Of a DNA stretch of 64,000 nt, positions 56,727 through 63,975 are shown one piece after another; position 1 is the first letter of the stretch, and each line of letters opens with the position of its first letter. Both the position numbers and the translations under genes were made by a program. Under the pieces are notes generated by a model. The model was not told where the DNA came from. It searched no databases and was given only the letters and a program-made list of their open reading frames with translations. The DNA comes from Actinacidiphila acididurans (GTDB lineage: Bacteria; Actinomycetota; Actinomycetes; Streptomycetales; Streptomycetaceae): contig NZ_JADKYB010000004.1 of NCBI RefSeq assembly GCF_016918855.1, positions 372,001-436,000 of the forward strand, given 5' to 3'.

Positions 56727-57517
56727 CTCTGGTCGTCTCCCTCCCGGGCCGAGTCGGGCACCTGGAAGTCGTATTCCCAGGCGAACCGCGATGCGGCGTG
56801 CACACCGATGGCGAACTCAACCACCGTCCCGTCCGCGGTGTACGTCGTGCGGTGCAACTCAACCACAGGCTCCCCTGGAGGCAGCTTGAGCTTGTCGGCC
56901 TCCTCTGGAGTGGGCATGCGGGCGCTGATCTCCTCCTTCATGTGGTCGATCTCGTAGCCCGCGTCATAGAGCACGCGGAAGCCGCCGCCGCGGCCGGCGG
57001 GCCCTGGTGTGGGATCGACAATCCGTGTCCCCTCCACATGCTCGGGCCGGTAGTAGCTGGTCAGCGTGTGCGTGGGCTGCGGCCCTTCCCGGACGAGTCG
57101 CGCCCGCGCATACACCTGGGCCCCGTCCGGCAGACCGAGAGCCCTGGTGACCAGGGGTTCGCCCTCGATGAGGCTCACGGTCTGCGTCTGCTCGCCGCGC
57201 TCGTACGGGCGCCCCGAAGCCACGCGGTCCGCGATGAACGCGACCTCATCGCCGTCGCGCCACTTCGCCTTGTCGTACCGCGCGATACCGAGGCGCTTCA
57301 ACGGGGTGCGCTCACGAACGACGGTTCCGTGCCCGCGAGACGACGTGACCAGCCCTTCCGTTTCCAGCGCCTTGTAGGCCATGTGAACGGTTGACTTCGA
57401 CCCTTCCCCCTGTTCCACAAGCGTCCGGATGTGCGGCAACGGCTCCCCGGGCTTGTACCTACCGCGCTCGATGTCCTTCGCCAGCCGATCCGCAAGTTCC
57501 CGCCACTTCGGGGTCAC
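56723..57517 (-). CDS. GntR/HutC family repressor, KorSA-like
   Basis: 264 residues from GTG 57517 (MTPKWRELADRLAKDIERGR), seven bases after GAGGAGG. N-terminal GntR winged helix (YKPGEPLPHIRTLVEQGEGS KSTVHMAYKALETEGLVTSS RGHGTVV) and C-terminal UTRA effector domain (TSYYRPEHVEGTRIVD, PVVELHRTTYTADGTVVEFA). In pSAM2 the GntR protein KorSA represses the transfer/replication activator; SLP1 has a related Imp control system. Three palindromes of sequence CAGTCCYRGGACTG lie just upstream and are the likely operators. Confidence 0.9.
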   Translation of the reverse strand: MTPKWRELADRLAKDIERGRYKPGEPLPHIRTLVEQGEGSKSTVHMAYKALETEGLVTSSRGHGTVVRERTPLKRLGIARYDKAKWRDGDEVAFIADRVASGRPYERGEQTQTVSLIEGEPLVTRALGLPDGAQVYARARLVREGPQPTHTLTSYYRPEHVEGTRIVDPTPGPAGRGGGFRVLYDAGYEIDHMKEEISARMPTPEEADKLKLPPGEPVVELHRTTYTADGTVVEFAIGVHAASRFAWEYDFQVPDSAREGDDQR

Positions 57518-57549
57518 GGGGGCCTCCTCTCAACAGGACAAGTCAAGCA

Positions 57550-57563
57550 CAGTCCCAGGACTG
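57550..57563. promoter_or_regulatory. GntR operator 1 (CAGTCCCAGGACTG)
   Basis: 14-bp near-perfect palindrome, 33 bp upstream of the GntR start codon. One of three copies in 73 bp. Confidence 0.75.
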
Positions 57564-57592
57564 TTGACAGTCCTGGGACTGCGATGCATTCT
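57564..57592 (+). promoter_or_regulatory. Candidate promoter reading into the element
   Basis: -35 TTGACA (57564-57569) between operators 1 and 2, a 17-bp spacer that contains operator 2, and -10 CATTCT (57587-57592). Occupation of operator 2 would block it. Directed to the right, towards the conjugation operon. Confidence 0.55.
57568..57581. promoter_or_regulatory. GntR operator 2 (CAGTCCTGGGACTG)
   Basis: Second copy, 18 bp from the first in start-to-start distance, and [11 protein letters not shown] the -35/spacer of the rightward promoter. Confidence 0.75.
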
Positions 57593-57608
57593 CTTCTCAA
57601 GCGCTTCA

Positions 57609-57622
57609 CAGTCCTAGGACTG
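57609..57622. promoter_or_regulatory. GntR operator 3 (CAGTCCTAGGACTG)
   Basis: Perfect 14-bp palindrome, 41 bp from operator 2 and about ten bases downstream of the predicted transcription start of the rightward promoter. Confidence 0.75.
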
Positions 57623-58263
57623 AGGAGACAGTGGCTCTTCTTTGGGCTGCTCAAAGTGCGCCTGAACGTCCCGTCGAGGGGCCGGAGGGGAGCGCCGGTT
57701 GCTTGAGAACTGAACAGGGTGCCGCTCCAGCCACCTGCACTCGGGTGGTCGATGGAGCCGCCTCCAGCCCAGCAGTACCGGGCTCGGGAGGCCGCCCGGG
57801 GTAACGCCCTGGGCCGCACGCCGCCGGTCGTGGATAACCGGCCCCGGGCCACCGACCTCCCGGGGGCAAGAAAAGGGGCGCTGTCCACCGAGTCATCCGG
57901 GGGTGGGCAGGGGTCGCACGACTCTGTGCGGCCAACGATCACGCCGGTCCCAGACAGCGAACCAGCCGAGAGGAAACCCGGAATGGGTCGCCGAAGTACC
58001 TAGGGCACCGCCGACTTGACCAGCCGGACGGATATGCCCTCCGCGTCATTGCGTGGTGCCCACGTAGGCGAGTTAGCCGCTGGCACCGCGAGTGCGTGAC
58101 GAGCGCGCACGGTCCCGCGCCGCCCCGTCCTGTCTGGGGCGGCGCCTGGCCGTGGCTGCTCGAACCGACCAGCCGAATCCCGCTTACAACGGCACGCGCC
58201 CCCGGAGCGGCAACTCCGGGGGCGCAGTTCGGGCCGTTCCACCGTGAAAGGACACGACGACCC
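57623..58263. other. Regulatory/noncoding gap before the conjugation operon
   Basis: About 640 bp without a firmly supported gene. A 57-codon frame (GTG 57631 to TAA 57804) follows operator 3 but its GAGGAG is only three bases from the GTG. Near the right end is the 12-bp hairpin at 58196-58225, then GAAAGG before the first operon gene. This is where a transfer-origin-like clt locus could lie; I saw no obvious 8-bp repeat set. Confidence 0.5.
58196..58225 (+). terminator. Strong hairpin in the leader of the conjugation operon
   Basis: Perfect 12-bp stem GCGCCCCCGGAG / CTCCGGGGGCGC with loop CGGCAA, 38 bp before the first start codon. Possibly an attenuator; no U-run. Confidence 0.5.
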
Positions 58264-58659
58264 ATGAACGACGTTACCCCTGCCCGTGAGCTGCGGCTCG
58301 CGCCGCTTTTCGAGATGCACCACGAGCGCCTGGTCCGCGCGTTGCGGGCCCGTCTCGGGCGCTACGACTGGGACTTGGCCGAGGTCATCGCCGCCGACAC
58401 CTGGCAGCTCGCGGCTGTCAGGGTCGACGGGTTGACGGCCGCCGAGGCCGAGGTGTTCCCGTGGCTGGCGGAGCTGGCGCGGAGCGCCCAGGTCACGCGC
58501 CTCCGGGCCTCCCGCGCGTCGGCGAGGGACGGCTCCAAGGCGCGTGCGTATGTGCTCCCGTCGCTGCCGCCCGTCCTGGCCGCGATCCCGTTGTCTTTCG
58601 AGGCGGGCGTGCGGCTGGTCGCCGACGCCGTGCCGGTCACGACGGGGGTCGCGGCGTGA
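58264..58659 (+). CDS. Sigma-70 region 2-like small protein
   Basis: 131 residues from ATG 58264 (MNDVTPARELRLAPLFEMHH), with GAAAGGA upstream. Residues ~14-50 (LFEMHHERLVRALRARLGRY DWDLAEVIAADTWQLAAVRV) resemble region 2.1-2.2 of ECF sigma factors, the core-polymerase-binding part. The remainder has a possible helix-turn-helix-like segment but no recognisable region 4. This may be a degenerate sigma, a polymerase-binding regulator or a coincidental helical match. First gene of a coupled operon: its TGA overlaps the next GTG. Confidence 0.7.
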   Translation: MNDVTPARELRLAPLFEMHHERLVRALRARLGRYDWDLAEVIAADTWQLAAVRVDGLTAAEAEVFPWLAELARSAQVTRLRASRASARDGSKARAYVLPSLPPVLAAIPLSFEAGVRLVADAVPVTTGVAA

Positions 58660-58895
58660 GGACGCTCGCCACGATCGCGCTGTGGCTGCTGACCCTGCTC
58701 GGCATGTCGCTGGGCATCGTCGCCGGGGTCGTTGCTCTGGCCAGTCTCCTGACCGAGACCGCCGCCCGCCTGGCCGTCACCGGCACCGACCGGTTCGCCC
58801 GCCGGCACCGCCTGGCCCCGTTCACCTCCGGCCTGCCCGACGAGCTGGCCGCCGTCCTCTCCACGCACCGCGATGGCAAGGGAGACCCGCGATGA
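58656..58895 (+). CDS. Small single-span membrane protein
   Basis: 79 residues from GTG 58656 (MRTLATIALWLLTLLGMSLG), [11 protein letters not shown] the previous stop (GTGA). One hydrophobic helix at ~3-32, then a basic cytosolic part (DRFARRHRLAPFTSGLPDEL). Typical of small spread-related (Spd) proteins in Streptomyces transfer operons, though no specific family is claimed. Overlaps the next gene by four bases (ATGA). Confidence 0.75.
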   Translation: MRTLATIALWLLTLLGMSLGIVAGVVALASLLTETAARLAVTGTDRFARRHRLAPFTSGLPDELAAVLSTHRDGKGDPR

Positions 58896-59197
58896 GTCTC
58901 GCGCAGCAGATGCGAATCAGGCAGGCGGTAGCCGAGCCCAACGTCCTCGACAGTCATGGCGCCCTGTACCAGCAGCTCAAGCACGCCTTGAAGGACCTGG
59001 CCCAGGCCCGTGAGATGGCCGCGGTCGGTGAGGACGCCGTACGCGCCGTGGAGCTGCTGCGCGGCCTGGTCCGCTTGGTCAAGCAGTCCTCCAACGGCAT
59101 GGCCGACCCGCACTGGCAGATGGCCGAGCTGATTCTCGACTCCGTTCCCTCCGCCGACACCCACACTCCCGCCTCGACTCGGGGAGGGACCCGATGA
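58892..59197 (+). CDS. Small helical protein of the conjugation operon
   Basis: 101 residues from ATG 58892 (MSLAQQMRIRQAVAEPNVLD). Predominantly helical and soluble (ALYQQLKHALKDLAQAREMA, AVELLRGLVRLVKQSSNGMA). No family recognised. Start and stop overlap both neighbours by ATGA, so it is translationally coupled in the operon. Confidence 0.75.
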   Translation: MSLAQQMRIRQAVAEPNVLDSHGALYQQLKHALKDLAQAREMAAVGEDAVRAVELLRGLVRLVKQSSNGMADPHWQMAELILDSVPSADTHTPASTRGGTR

Positions 59198-60381
59198 GCA
59201 CGTATCAGGAAGAGCGTCGTAAGGACCGGTCCGCCGAGGCCGAGGAGCGGCGCCGGGACGCGGCGGCCGCCGAGGAGCGGCGCGCCACCCGGCGGCGTGA
59301 GGCCGATGAGCGTCAGGCCCGGCTCGCCAAGCAGGCCCGCACCGACAAGCAGGCCGACCGCAAGGCCCGCCAGCAGGCCCGCGCGGAGCGGAAGTCCGCA
59401 CGGGCGGCCGCGCTGACCCCCGGCAAGGTCTACCGGACCGGGACGCTCGCGCTGGTCATCGCCTCTGCCCTCGGCTCGCTGCCCGCCCAGGTCATGCACT
59501 TCGTGGGCATCTCGCCGATGCTGCTGCCTCTGCCGCTGGCGATCGAGGGCGCGGCCTGGACGATGGCGGCCGGTGTCGCGCACGCGGACGAGCGCAAGCT
59601 GCCGGGGTGGGTGCGGTGGCTGCTGCGCGGCCTGGTCGTGCTCGCCGCAGGGTTTGCCGCGTCGATCAACTACCAGTACGGGCTGACCCTGGCGAACAGC
59701 CCGGCCGCCTCCCACACCGCCGCGCTCGGTCTGGCGGCCGTGTCGCTTCTCGGGCCGCTGCTCTTCGAGATCCGGCAGTGGGTGGGGTCGCTGACGGAGA
59801 AGACCGGCACGGCCGAAGACAAGGCCCGCCGGGCGGAGGACAAGGCGCGGCGCGAGCACCTGGCGCGGCGCCGGGACCACCACAAGGACATCGCGCGGGA
59901 GGCCGACCGGCTGCTGTCCGCAGTGCCCTACGGGTCGATCACCGAGGAGGAGGCGTTCGCCTCCGCCTGGCGCATCCACCGCGGTGCCGAGCCGGGGATG
60001 TCGGCGGAGCTGTACGCGGCCGCCACGAACTCCCGGGTGCAGCTCGGTGCGGCGTTCGAACTCGGGGAGCACGTGCGGCCGGAGCTGCTGCGCGCGGGCC
60101 TGCTCGCGTCGGCTCTGGACCCCCTGCCGCAGCGTCTGCGGACCCTCGGGCCGGTCACTCCGCTGGACGCCCTCAAGGGCCCGGAGAAGCCCGGAGAGGG
60201 GCCGGAAAAGCCGCAGGTCGTGAACCAAATGCCCCCCGTCGAAAAGGCGTCCGAGAAGGGGCCGAATGTGCGGCCGTTGCCGCCGCGCCGGGTGAAGGGT
60301 GACACGCCCCGCTACAGCACCGCAGCGAAGGTTGCGGCCGCTGAGACCGCCCGCCGTTCCGCGTCCGCCCGCGTGAGCTGA
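59194..60381 (+). CDS. DUF2637-type membrane protein (SpdB-like)
   Basis: 395 residues from ATG 59194 (MSTYQEERRKDRSAEAEERR). Residues 1-75 form a highly charged coiled coil (EERR/ARQQARAERK). Three or four membrane helices follow at ~80-190 (TLALVIASALGSLPAQVMHF, PLPLAIEGAAWTMAAGVAHA, LVVLAAGFAASINYQYGLTL, AALGLAAVSLLGPLLFEI), then a basic cytosolic domain and a proline-rich tail. This layout matches DUF2637 proteins that accompany TraB in AICEs and are thought to help intramycelial plasmid spread. Coupled to the preceding gene by ATGA. Confidence 0.85.
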   Translation: MSTYQEERRKDRSAEAEERRRDAAAAEERRATRRREADERQARLAKQARTDKQADRKARQQARAERKSARAAALTPGKVYRTGTLALVIASALGSLPAQVMHFVGISPMLLPLPLAIEGAAWTMAAGVAHADERKLPGWVRWLLRGLVVLAAGFAASINYQYGLTLANSPAASHTAALGLAAVSLLGPLLFEIRQWVGSLTEKTGTAEDKARRAEDKARREHLARRRDHHKDIAREADRLLSAVPYGSITEEEAFASAWRIHRGAEPGMSAELYAAATNSRVQLGAAFELGEHVRPELLRAGLLASALDPLPQRLRTLGPVTPLDALKGPEKPGEGPEKPQVVNQMPPVEKASEKGPNVRPLPPRRVKGDTPRYSTAAKVAAAETARRSASARVS

Positions 60382-60396
60382 AGGGAGGTGCCCGGG

Positions 60397-60492
60397 ATGA
60401 CTCGCTGGATCCTCCGCCTGTGGAAGTGCGGCATCTGCGGTGCCGAGGTCGGCCCGTATCAGCAGCACTGCGGCTGCCAGAGCGGCCGGTGA
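60397..60492 (+). CDS. 31-residue cysteine-rich microprotein
   Basis: MTRWILRLWKCGICGAEVGP then YQQHCGCQSGR, from ATG 60397 with AAGGGAGG about seven to nine bases upstream. The pattern CGIC-x(10)-HCGC looks like a miniature zinc ribbon (four Cys and a His). It ends in GTGA shared with the next tiny frame. Too short for homology judgement; ribosome site and operon position support translation. Confidence 0.6.
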   Translation: MTRWILRLWKCGICGAEVGPYQQHCGCQSGR

Positions 60493-60542
60493 ACGCCGAC
60501 ACCGCGTGCGACTGGTGCGGCCAGCCGCACGACGACGACTGA
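60489..60542 (+). CDS. 17-residue microprotein with CxxC and His
   Basis: MNADTACDWCGQPHDDD from GTG 60489, [11 protein letters not shown] the previous stop (GTGA). The CDWCGQPH motif could be a half zinc site completing the neighbour. Very short, so it may be incidental; the coupling overlap and motif make it worth listing. Confidence 0.35.
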   Translation: MNADTACDWCGQPHDDD

Positions 60543-60543
60543 A

Positions 60544-60618
60544 CAGCGCCACCAGCCCCGGCGACCAGCCGTGAGGGCGCCCGACCGAATCGGGCCCGGG
60601 GCACTCCGCACTGACCAG
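60544..60618 (+). repeat. Duplicated intergenic element, copy 1
   Basis: Begins CAGCGCCACCAGCCCCGGC, then CCAGCCGTGA, a 6-bp hairpin GCCCGA-N5-TCGGGC (60579-60595), then CCCGGGGCACTCCG. It precedes the 38-residue gene. The same blocks in the same order are found at 60758-60833. Confidence 0.75.
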
Positions 60619-60639
60619 ACACGACAGAGAGGACCCGCT

Positions 60640-60756
60640 GTGGCCTACACCAACCCCGACACCGGCAGCGAGATCGAAGAAGAGGACGACGGCGACTACA
60701 CCGTCACGTTCTCGATGACCCTCCCCGTCGAGCCCTCCAGCAGCAACGACGACTGA
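60640..60756 (+). CDS. 38-residue acidic protein
   Basis: MAYTNPDTGSEIEEEDDGDY then TVTFSMTLPVEPSSSNDD, from GTG 60640 with AGAGAGGA seven bases upstream. Acidic with a short beta-like centre (YTVTFSMTLPV). No family recognised. It lies between the two copies of the duplicated intergenic element. Confidence 0.6.
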   Translation: MAYTNPDTGSEIEEEDDGDYTVTFSMTLPVEPSSSNDD

Positions 60757-60757
60757 T

Positions 60758-60833
60758 CAGCGCGACCAGCCCCGGCAGTCAGCCGTGAAGGGCGCCGGAT
60801 CGACTCCGGCCCGGGGCACTCCGGACCGACCGG
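60758..60833 (+). repeat. Duplicated intergenic element, copy 2
   Basis: CAGCGCGACCAGCCCCGGC, then CAGCCGTGA, hairpin GCCGGA-N5-TCCGGC (60794-60810), then CCCGGGGCACTCCGGACC. The stem differs from copy 1 at the fourth pair (C-G to G-C), a compensatory change, while the flanks are nearly identical. It precedes the 43-residue gene. Confidence 0.75.
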
Positions 60834-60860
60834 GAGCACCACCGAGACGAGAGGCCGCCG

Positions 60861-60992
60861 ATGCAGCTCACCGATGAGGAGCTGGACGCCTACGAGCGCG
60901 GCCGCGCCGCCGAGATGGCCGTGGCCGATGGCACGGGCGACGAAGACGCCGCCGATCACTGGATGGGTGTGGCCGATCAGGCCGCCCGCTGA
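60861..60992 (+). CDS. 43-residue acidic protein
   Basis: MQLTDEELDAYERGRAAEMA then VADGTGDEDAADHWMGVADQ AAR, from ATG 60861 with GAGACGAGAGG upstream. Acidic, helical, no family recognised. In the same transcript as its neighbours by spacing (18 bp to the next start). Confidence 0.65.
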   Translation: MQLTDEELDAYERGRAAEMAVADGTGDEDAADHWMGVADQAAR

Positions 60993-61010
60993 CCCCCGAG
61001 GAGACACGAC

Positions 61011-61460
61011 ATGACCAGCCCCGCCGCCCGCTTCGCTGCCGTGTACGCGGCGCTGACCGCCTCGCACGAGGTGGCCGACTACTGGGTGCAGAACGACGCG
61101 CAGGCCACCGCGAAGGGCCAGGCCGGCCGCGATGGCGTGACCGCGTGCGTGAAGCACGTCGTCACCTACACCGCCGTCCAGGCGCTCGCGCTCACCGTGA
61201 CCAGCCGGACCCTGAACCTGCGGCTGACCCCCGGCCGCGCCGCCCTGGCCCTGACCGTCTCCGCCGTCACGCACTACGTGGCGGACCGGCAGAGCGGGCA
61301 CTGGGGTGACGAGCAGCCGCGCGGGATCGTGCGCCTGGCCGCCATCCCGGCCAAGGAGTGGCTGCGGCGGGACCCGGGCGCCGGGCCGCTGCTCGACCAG
61401 TCCTGGCACAAGGGCTGGATCGCCGGCGCCGCGCTGCTCGCCGCCGGGGGTGCCCGATGA
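61011..61460 (+). CDS. DUF3307-like membrane protein
   Basis: 149 residues from ATG 61011 (MTSPAARFAAVYAALTASHE), with GAGGAGACACG upstream. The pattern ASHEVADYWVQNDAQATAKG and the later SAVTHYVADRQSGHWGD matches DUF3307-like proteins with H-x-x-x-D-Y-x-x-Q motifs; hydrophobic helices at ~45-65, ~75-90 and ~130-147. Function unknown; common in AICE transfer regions. Overlaps the next gene by ATGA. Confidence 0.75.
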   Translation: MTSPAARFAAVYAALTASHEVADYWVQNDAQATAKGQAGRDGVTACVKHVVTYTAVQALALTVTSRTLNLRLTPGRAALALTVSAVTHYVADRQSGHWGDEQPRGIVRLAAIPAKEWLRRDPGAGPLLDQSWHKGWIAGAALLAAGGAR

Positions 61461-61684
61461 TGCCGCCGCTCCCGGCCGGGACCGTCGCCGCCTTCGAGAC
61501 CCTGTGCGGCTCGATCGTCGCGCTCACCAAGGACGACGAGACGTTCCGCACCACCACCGCGGCGTTCGCCTGGCAGTGCCTCGGATGCGGCTCCCGCCAG
61601 CACGACAAGCACACCCACAGCTACACCCGCGACGGCGCCAACGGCCACGCCGCCCAGTGCCGCTCGATGCCCCTGCCCGCCTGA
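61457..61684 (+). CDS. Small Cys/His protein of the conjugation operon
   Basis: 75 residues from ATG 61457 (MMPPLPAGTVAAFETLCGSI), coupled to the previous gene (ATGA). The C-terminal half has CLGCGSRQHDKHTHSYTRDG and a later Cys, a possible metal site. No family recognised. Confidence 0.65.
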   Translation: MMPPLPAGTVAAFETLCGSIVALTKDDETFRTTTAAFAWQCLGCGSRQHDKHTHSYTRDGANGHAAQCRSMPLPA

Positions 61685-61690
61685 ATCCGC

Positions 61691-61733
61691 CCCGGGGCGG
61701 CCGTCCAGCCGCCAAGCACGCGGCCGCCCCGGG
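61691..61733 (+). terminator. Hairpin before the traB-like gene
   Basis: A 13-bp perfect stem CCCGGGGCGGCCG / CGGCCGCCCCGGG with a 17-nt loop, between the small operon genes and the translocase. It could limit transcription into the translocase gene or mark mRNA processing. Confidence 0.6.
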
Positions 61734-61770
61734 CCCCTGATCCCTCACGAAGAGAGACGGAGCCACCAGC

Positions 61771-63975
61771 ATGACCGAGCAGACCACCGGCAGCGAACTG
61801 GGCCACCTGGCCACGGTCACCGTGCTGCCCACCGCCCGCGCCGCCGACCCGGACGCCGACACCGAGACCCTGGTGCTCGACTCCGCACGCCAGGTCCTCG
61901 CCGACGTCCACCCGGGCGAGCCGGCGGCCGCCACGGTGGTGGAGAAGGTCGACCTGGACGAGTGGGACGACCGGCCGCTGATCCCCGCGTGGATGCGCAC
62001 GCCCGAGGGGTGGGCGGCATGGTCCGGCCGGATCTATCGGGCCCGTAAGCGCGCCGCCCGCCGCTGGGTTCGCCGGCAGCGCACCGACCGCGGGCACGTC
62101 GCGCAGTTCCGGCGCGGTGCGCGGCGCCTGCACGACTGGGTGGTGGGCCTGGAGGGCGTTCAGGTCCAGTCGTTGCACCACGCCGCGCAGATCGCCGCCC
62201 GCGAGGCCCGCGCCGCCAACCGCACCGCCCGCTTCACCCCGCGCGTGATGCCGGTGAAGCACAAGGCCGCGGCGAAGAACGCGCTCGTCGCAACGCAGCT
62301 CGCCGAGGCCGCAACGAGCGCGTATCGCAAGGCCCGCATGGAGCGGCGCCGGGCCCGGCAGATGCGGGCCGCGGTCGTCTACGGTCCGCCGGCCGCCGCC
62401 GTCACCGCCGGATACGCCACCTCCGGGCCGCTCGGGGCGGCCGCCGGGGTGCTGGCCACGTTCGCGGGCGGGGCGTTCGCCGGCCGCCACCCGATCAGCG
62501 AGGAGCAGGACTGGTCGGCCGACTGGCGCTCCCTCGGGGACGGGGACGCCATGTCCGCCCCCATGCTCGACTCGGTGTTCCGGGCCGCGAAGGTGATTGG
62601 TCAGGAAGAGACGCTGCGCATTGTGCAGATGCCCATGCTCGACGCGCGCGGGGCGTGGTCGGCCGTGGTCGACCTGCCCCCGGGCATCCCGGCGAAGAAG
62701 GCGATGACGAGCGTCGACCAGCTCGCCTCCGCGTTCGGCGTGGAGTCCGCTCAGGTGTCGGTCACCAAGCGGGGCCGCTCCGGGCGGATCGAGCTGTACG
62801 TGACCCGCGACCTGCCGTTCACCGAGCTGCCCGGCCCGGGGCCGCTGCTCGCCCTGGACGGGCCCACGAACTTCTGGGGCCGGATCAGCATCGGGCCGGA
62901 CGTGCGCGGTGTGCACGTGTCCATCTCGGTGGTGGAGCGCTCCGGCCTGATCGGCGGGGAGCCCGGAGCGGGCAAGTCCGCGTCCGGCAACACGATCCTG
63001 CTCGCGGCCGCGCTGGACCCGCGGGTGATCCTGCACCTGGCGGACGGCAAGGGCGGTGGTGACCTGGAGCCGTTCGAGCCGCTGTGCGAGGCGTTCGAGG
63101 GGCTGGCCGATCCCGAGGCGTTCGACGCGATGCTCGACGCGGAGATCACCGACATGCAGCGCCGGTACGCGCTGCTGAAGAAGCTCGGCAAGCGCAAGGT
63201 CACCGAGGCCCTGGCCGCCCAGTACCCGGAGCTGCGGCAAAAGCTGCTGTGGGTGGACGAGCTGATGCTCTACACCACCGACGACGACCACGGGAGGAAG
63301 ATCACCCGCAAGCTCCGCAACCTGGTGAGCAGGGGGCGGGCGGCCGGGATCATCACGTTCTGCGCCACGCAGAAGCCCGGCTCCGATGTGGTGGACACCA
63401 GCCTCCGCGACCTGCTCTCGATCCGGTGGGCGCTGCGCTGCACCACCCCCGAGGCGTCGGACACGATCCTCGGGCGGGGCGCGGCGGCCGCCGGGTACTC
63501 CGCGAAGTCGATCGAGGCCGAGATGCGCGGCGCCGGATTCCTGTGGTCCGAGGGACAGACCCCGGTCCTGGTCCGCGCGGACTACTACGACGACGACCAG
63601 GTCAACGAACTCACCGCCCGCGCCTACAAGCTGCGCGCGGCCGCCGGCACTCTGCCCGCCGGACCGCGCACGCTGGCCGACCAGCTCCGCGACCTGGAGG
63701 ACGACGACGCGCGCGTCCTGGCCGTCGTGCTCGACGCCTTCGAGACCGAGGGCAGCAACGGCGACCCGGCCGACTGGCTGCCCGGCGCCGTGCTCCTGGA
63801 CGCGCTCGCGGCCGCCGGCCTGACCGTCACCGCGGAGAAGCTGGGCGCGCTGATCCCGCGCCCGGACGACGAGCGCAAGGCCCGCCGCGCTTGGCGCGAC
63901 GGCAGCCGCGCCTCGGGCTACCTGCACGTGCGCGTGGTCCAGGCGGCCGCCGACCGCTACGGCCTGAGCGCCTGA
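61771..63975 (+). CDS. FtsK/SpoIIIE-type DNA translocase, TraB-like
   Basis: 734 residues from ATG 61771 (MTEQTTGSELGHLATVTVLP), with GAGAGACGGAG upstream. Two weak membrane helices at ~205-235 (AAVVYGPPAAAVTAGYATSG PLGAAAGVLATFAGGAFAG). The motor domain has Walker A GGEPGAGKSASG (~393-404), Walker B KLLWVDEL (~489-496) and a later GRAAGIITFCATQKPG. The C-terminal part resembles the winged-helix DNA reader of TraB/FtsK. In Streptomyces, TraB-family ATPases alone move double-stranded DNA between mycelia. This is the transfer protein of the element and ends 25 bp before the window edge. Confidence 0.92.
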   Translation: MTEQTTGSELGHLATVTVLPTARAADPDADTETLVLDSARQVLADVHPGEPAAATVVEKVDLDEWDDRPLIPAWMRTPEGWAAWSGRIYRARKRAARRWVRRQRTDRGHVAQFRRGARRLHDWVVGLEGVQVQSLHHAAQIAAREARAANRTARFTPRVMPVKHKAAAKNALVATQLAEAATSAYRKARMERRRARQMRAAVVYGPPAAAVTAGYATSGPLGAAAGVLATFAGGAFAGRHPISEEQDWSADWRSLGDGDAMSAPMLDSVFRAAKVIGQEETLRIVQMPMLDARGAWSAVVDLPPGIPAKKAMTSVDQLASAFGVESAQVSVTKRGRSGRIELYVTRDLPFTELPGPGPLLALDGPTNFWGRISIGPDVRGVHVSISVVERSGLIGGEPGAGKSASGNTILLAAALDPRVILHLADGKGGGDLEPFEPLCEAFEGLADPEAFDAMLDAEITDMQRRYALLKKLGKRKVTEALAAQYPELRQKLLWVDELMLYTTDDDHGRKITRKLRNLVSRGRAAGIITFCATQKPGSDVVDTSLRDLLSIRWALRCTTPEASDTILGRGAAAAGYSAKSIEAEMRGAGFLWSEGQTPVLVRADYYDDDQVNELTARAYKLRAAAGTLPAGPRTLADQLRDLEDDDARVLAVVLDAFETEGSNGDPADWLPGAVLLDALAAAGLTVTAEKLGALIPRPDDERKARRAWRDGSRASGYLHVRVVQAAADRYGLSA

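Noticed and set aside
57631-57804. 57-codon frame after GntR operator 3
   Set aside because: GAGGAG is only three bases from the GTG and the peptide has no recognisable feature; could not be supported as a gene.
57719-58003. 95-codon frame before the conjugation operon
   Set aside because: No convincing ribosome site; composition is like other noncoding GC-rich stretches.
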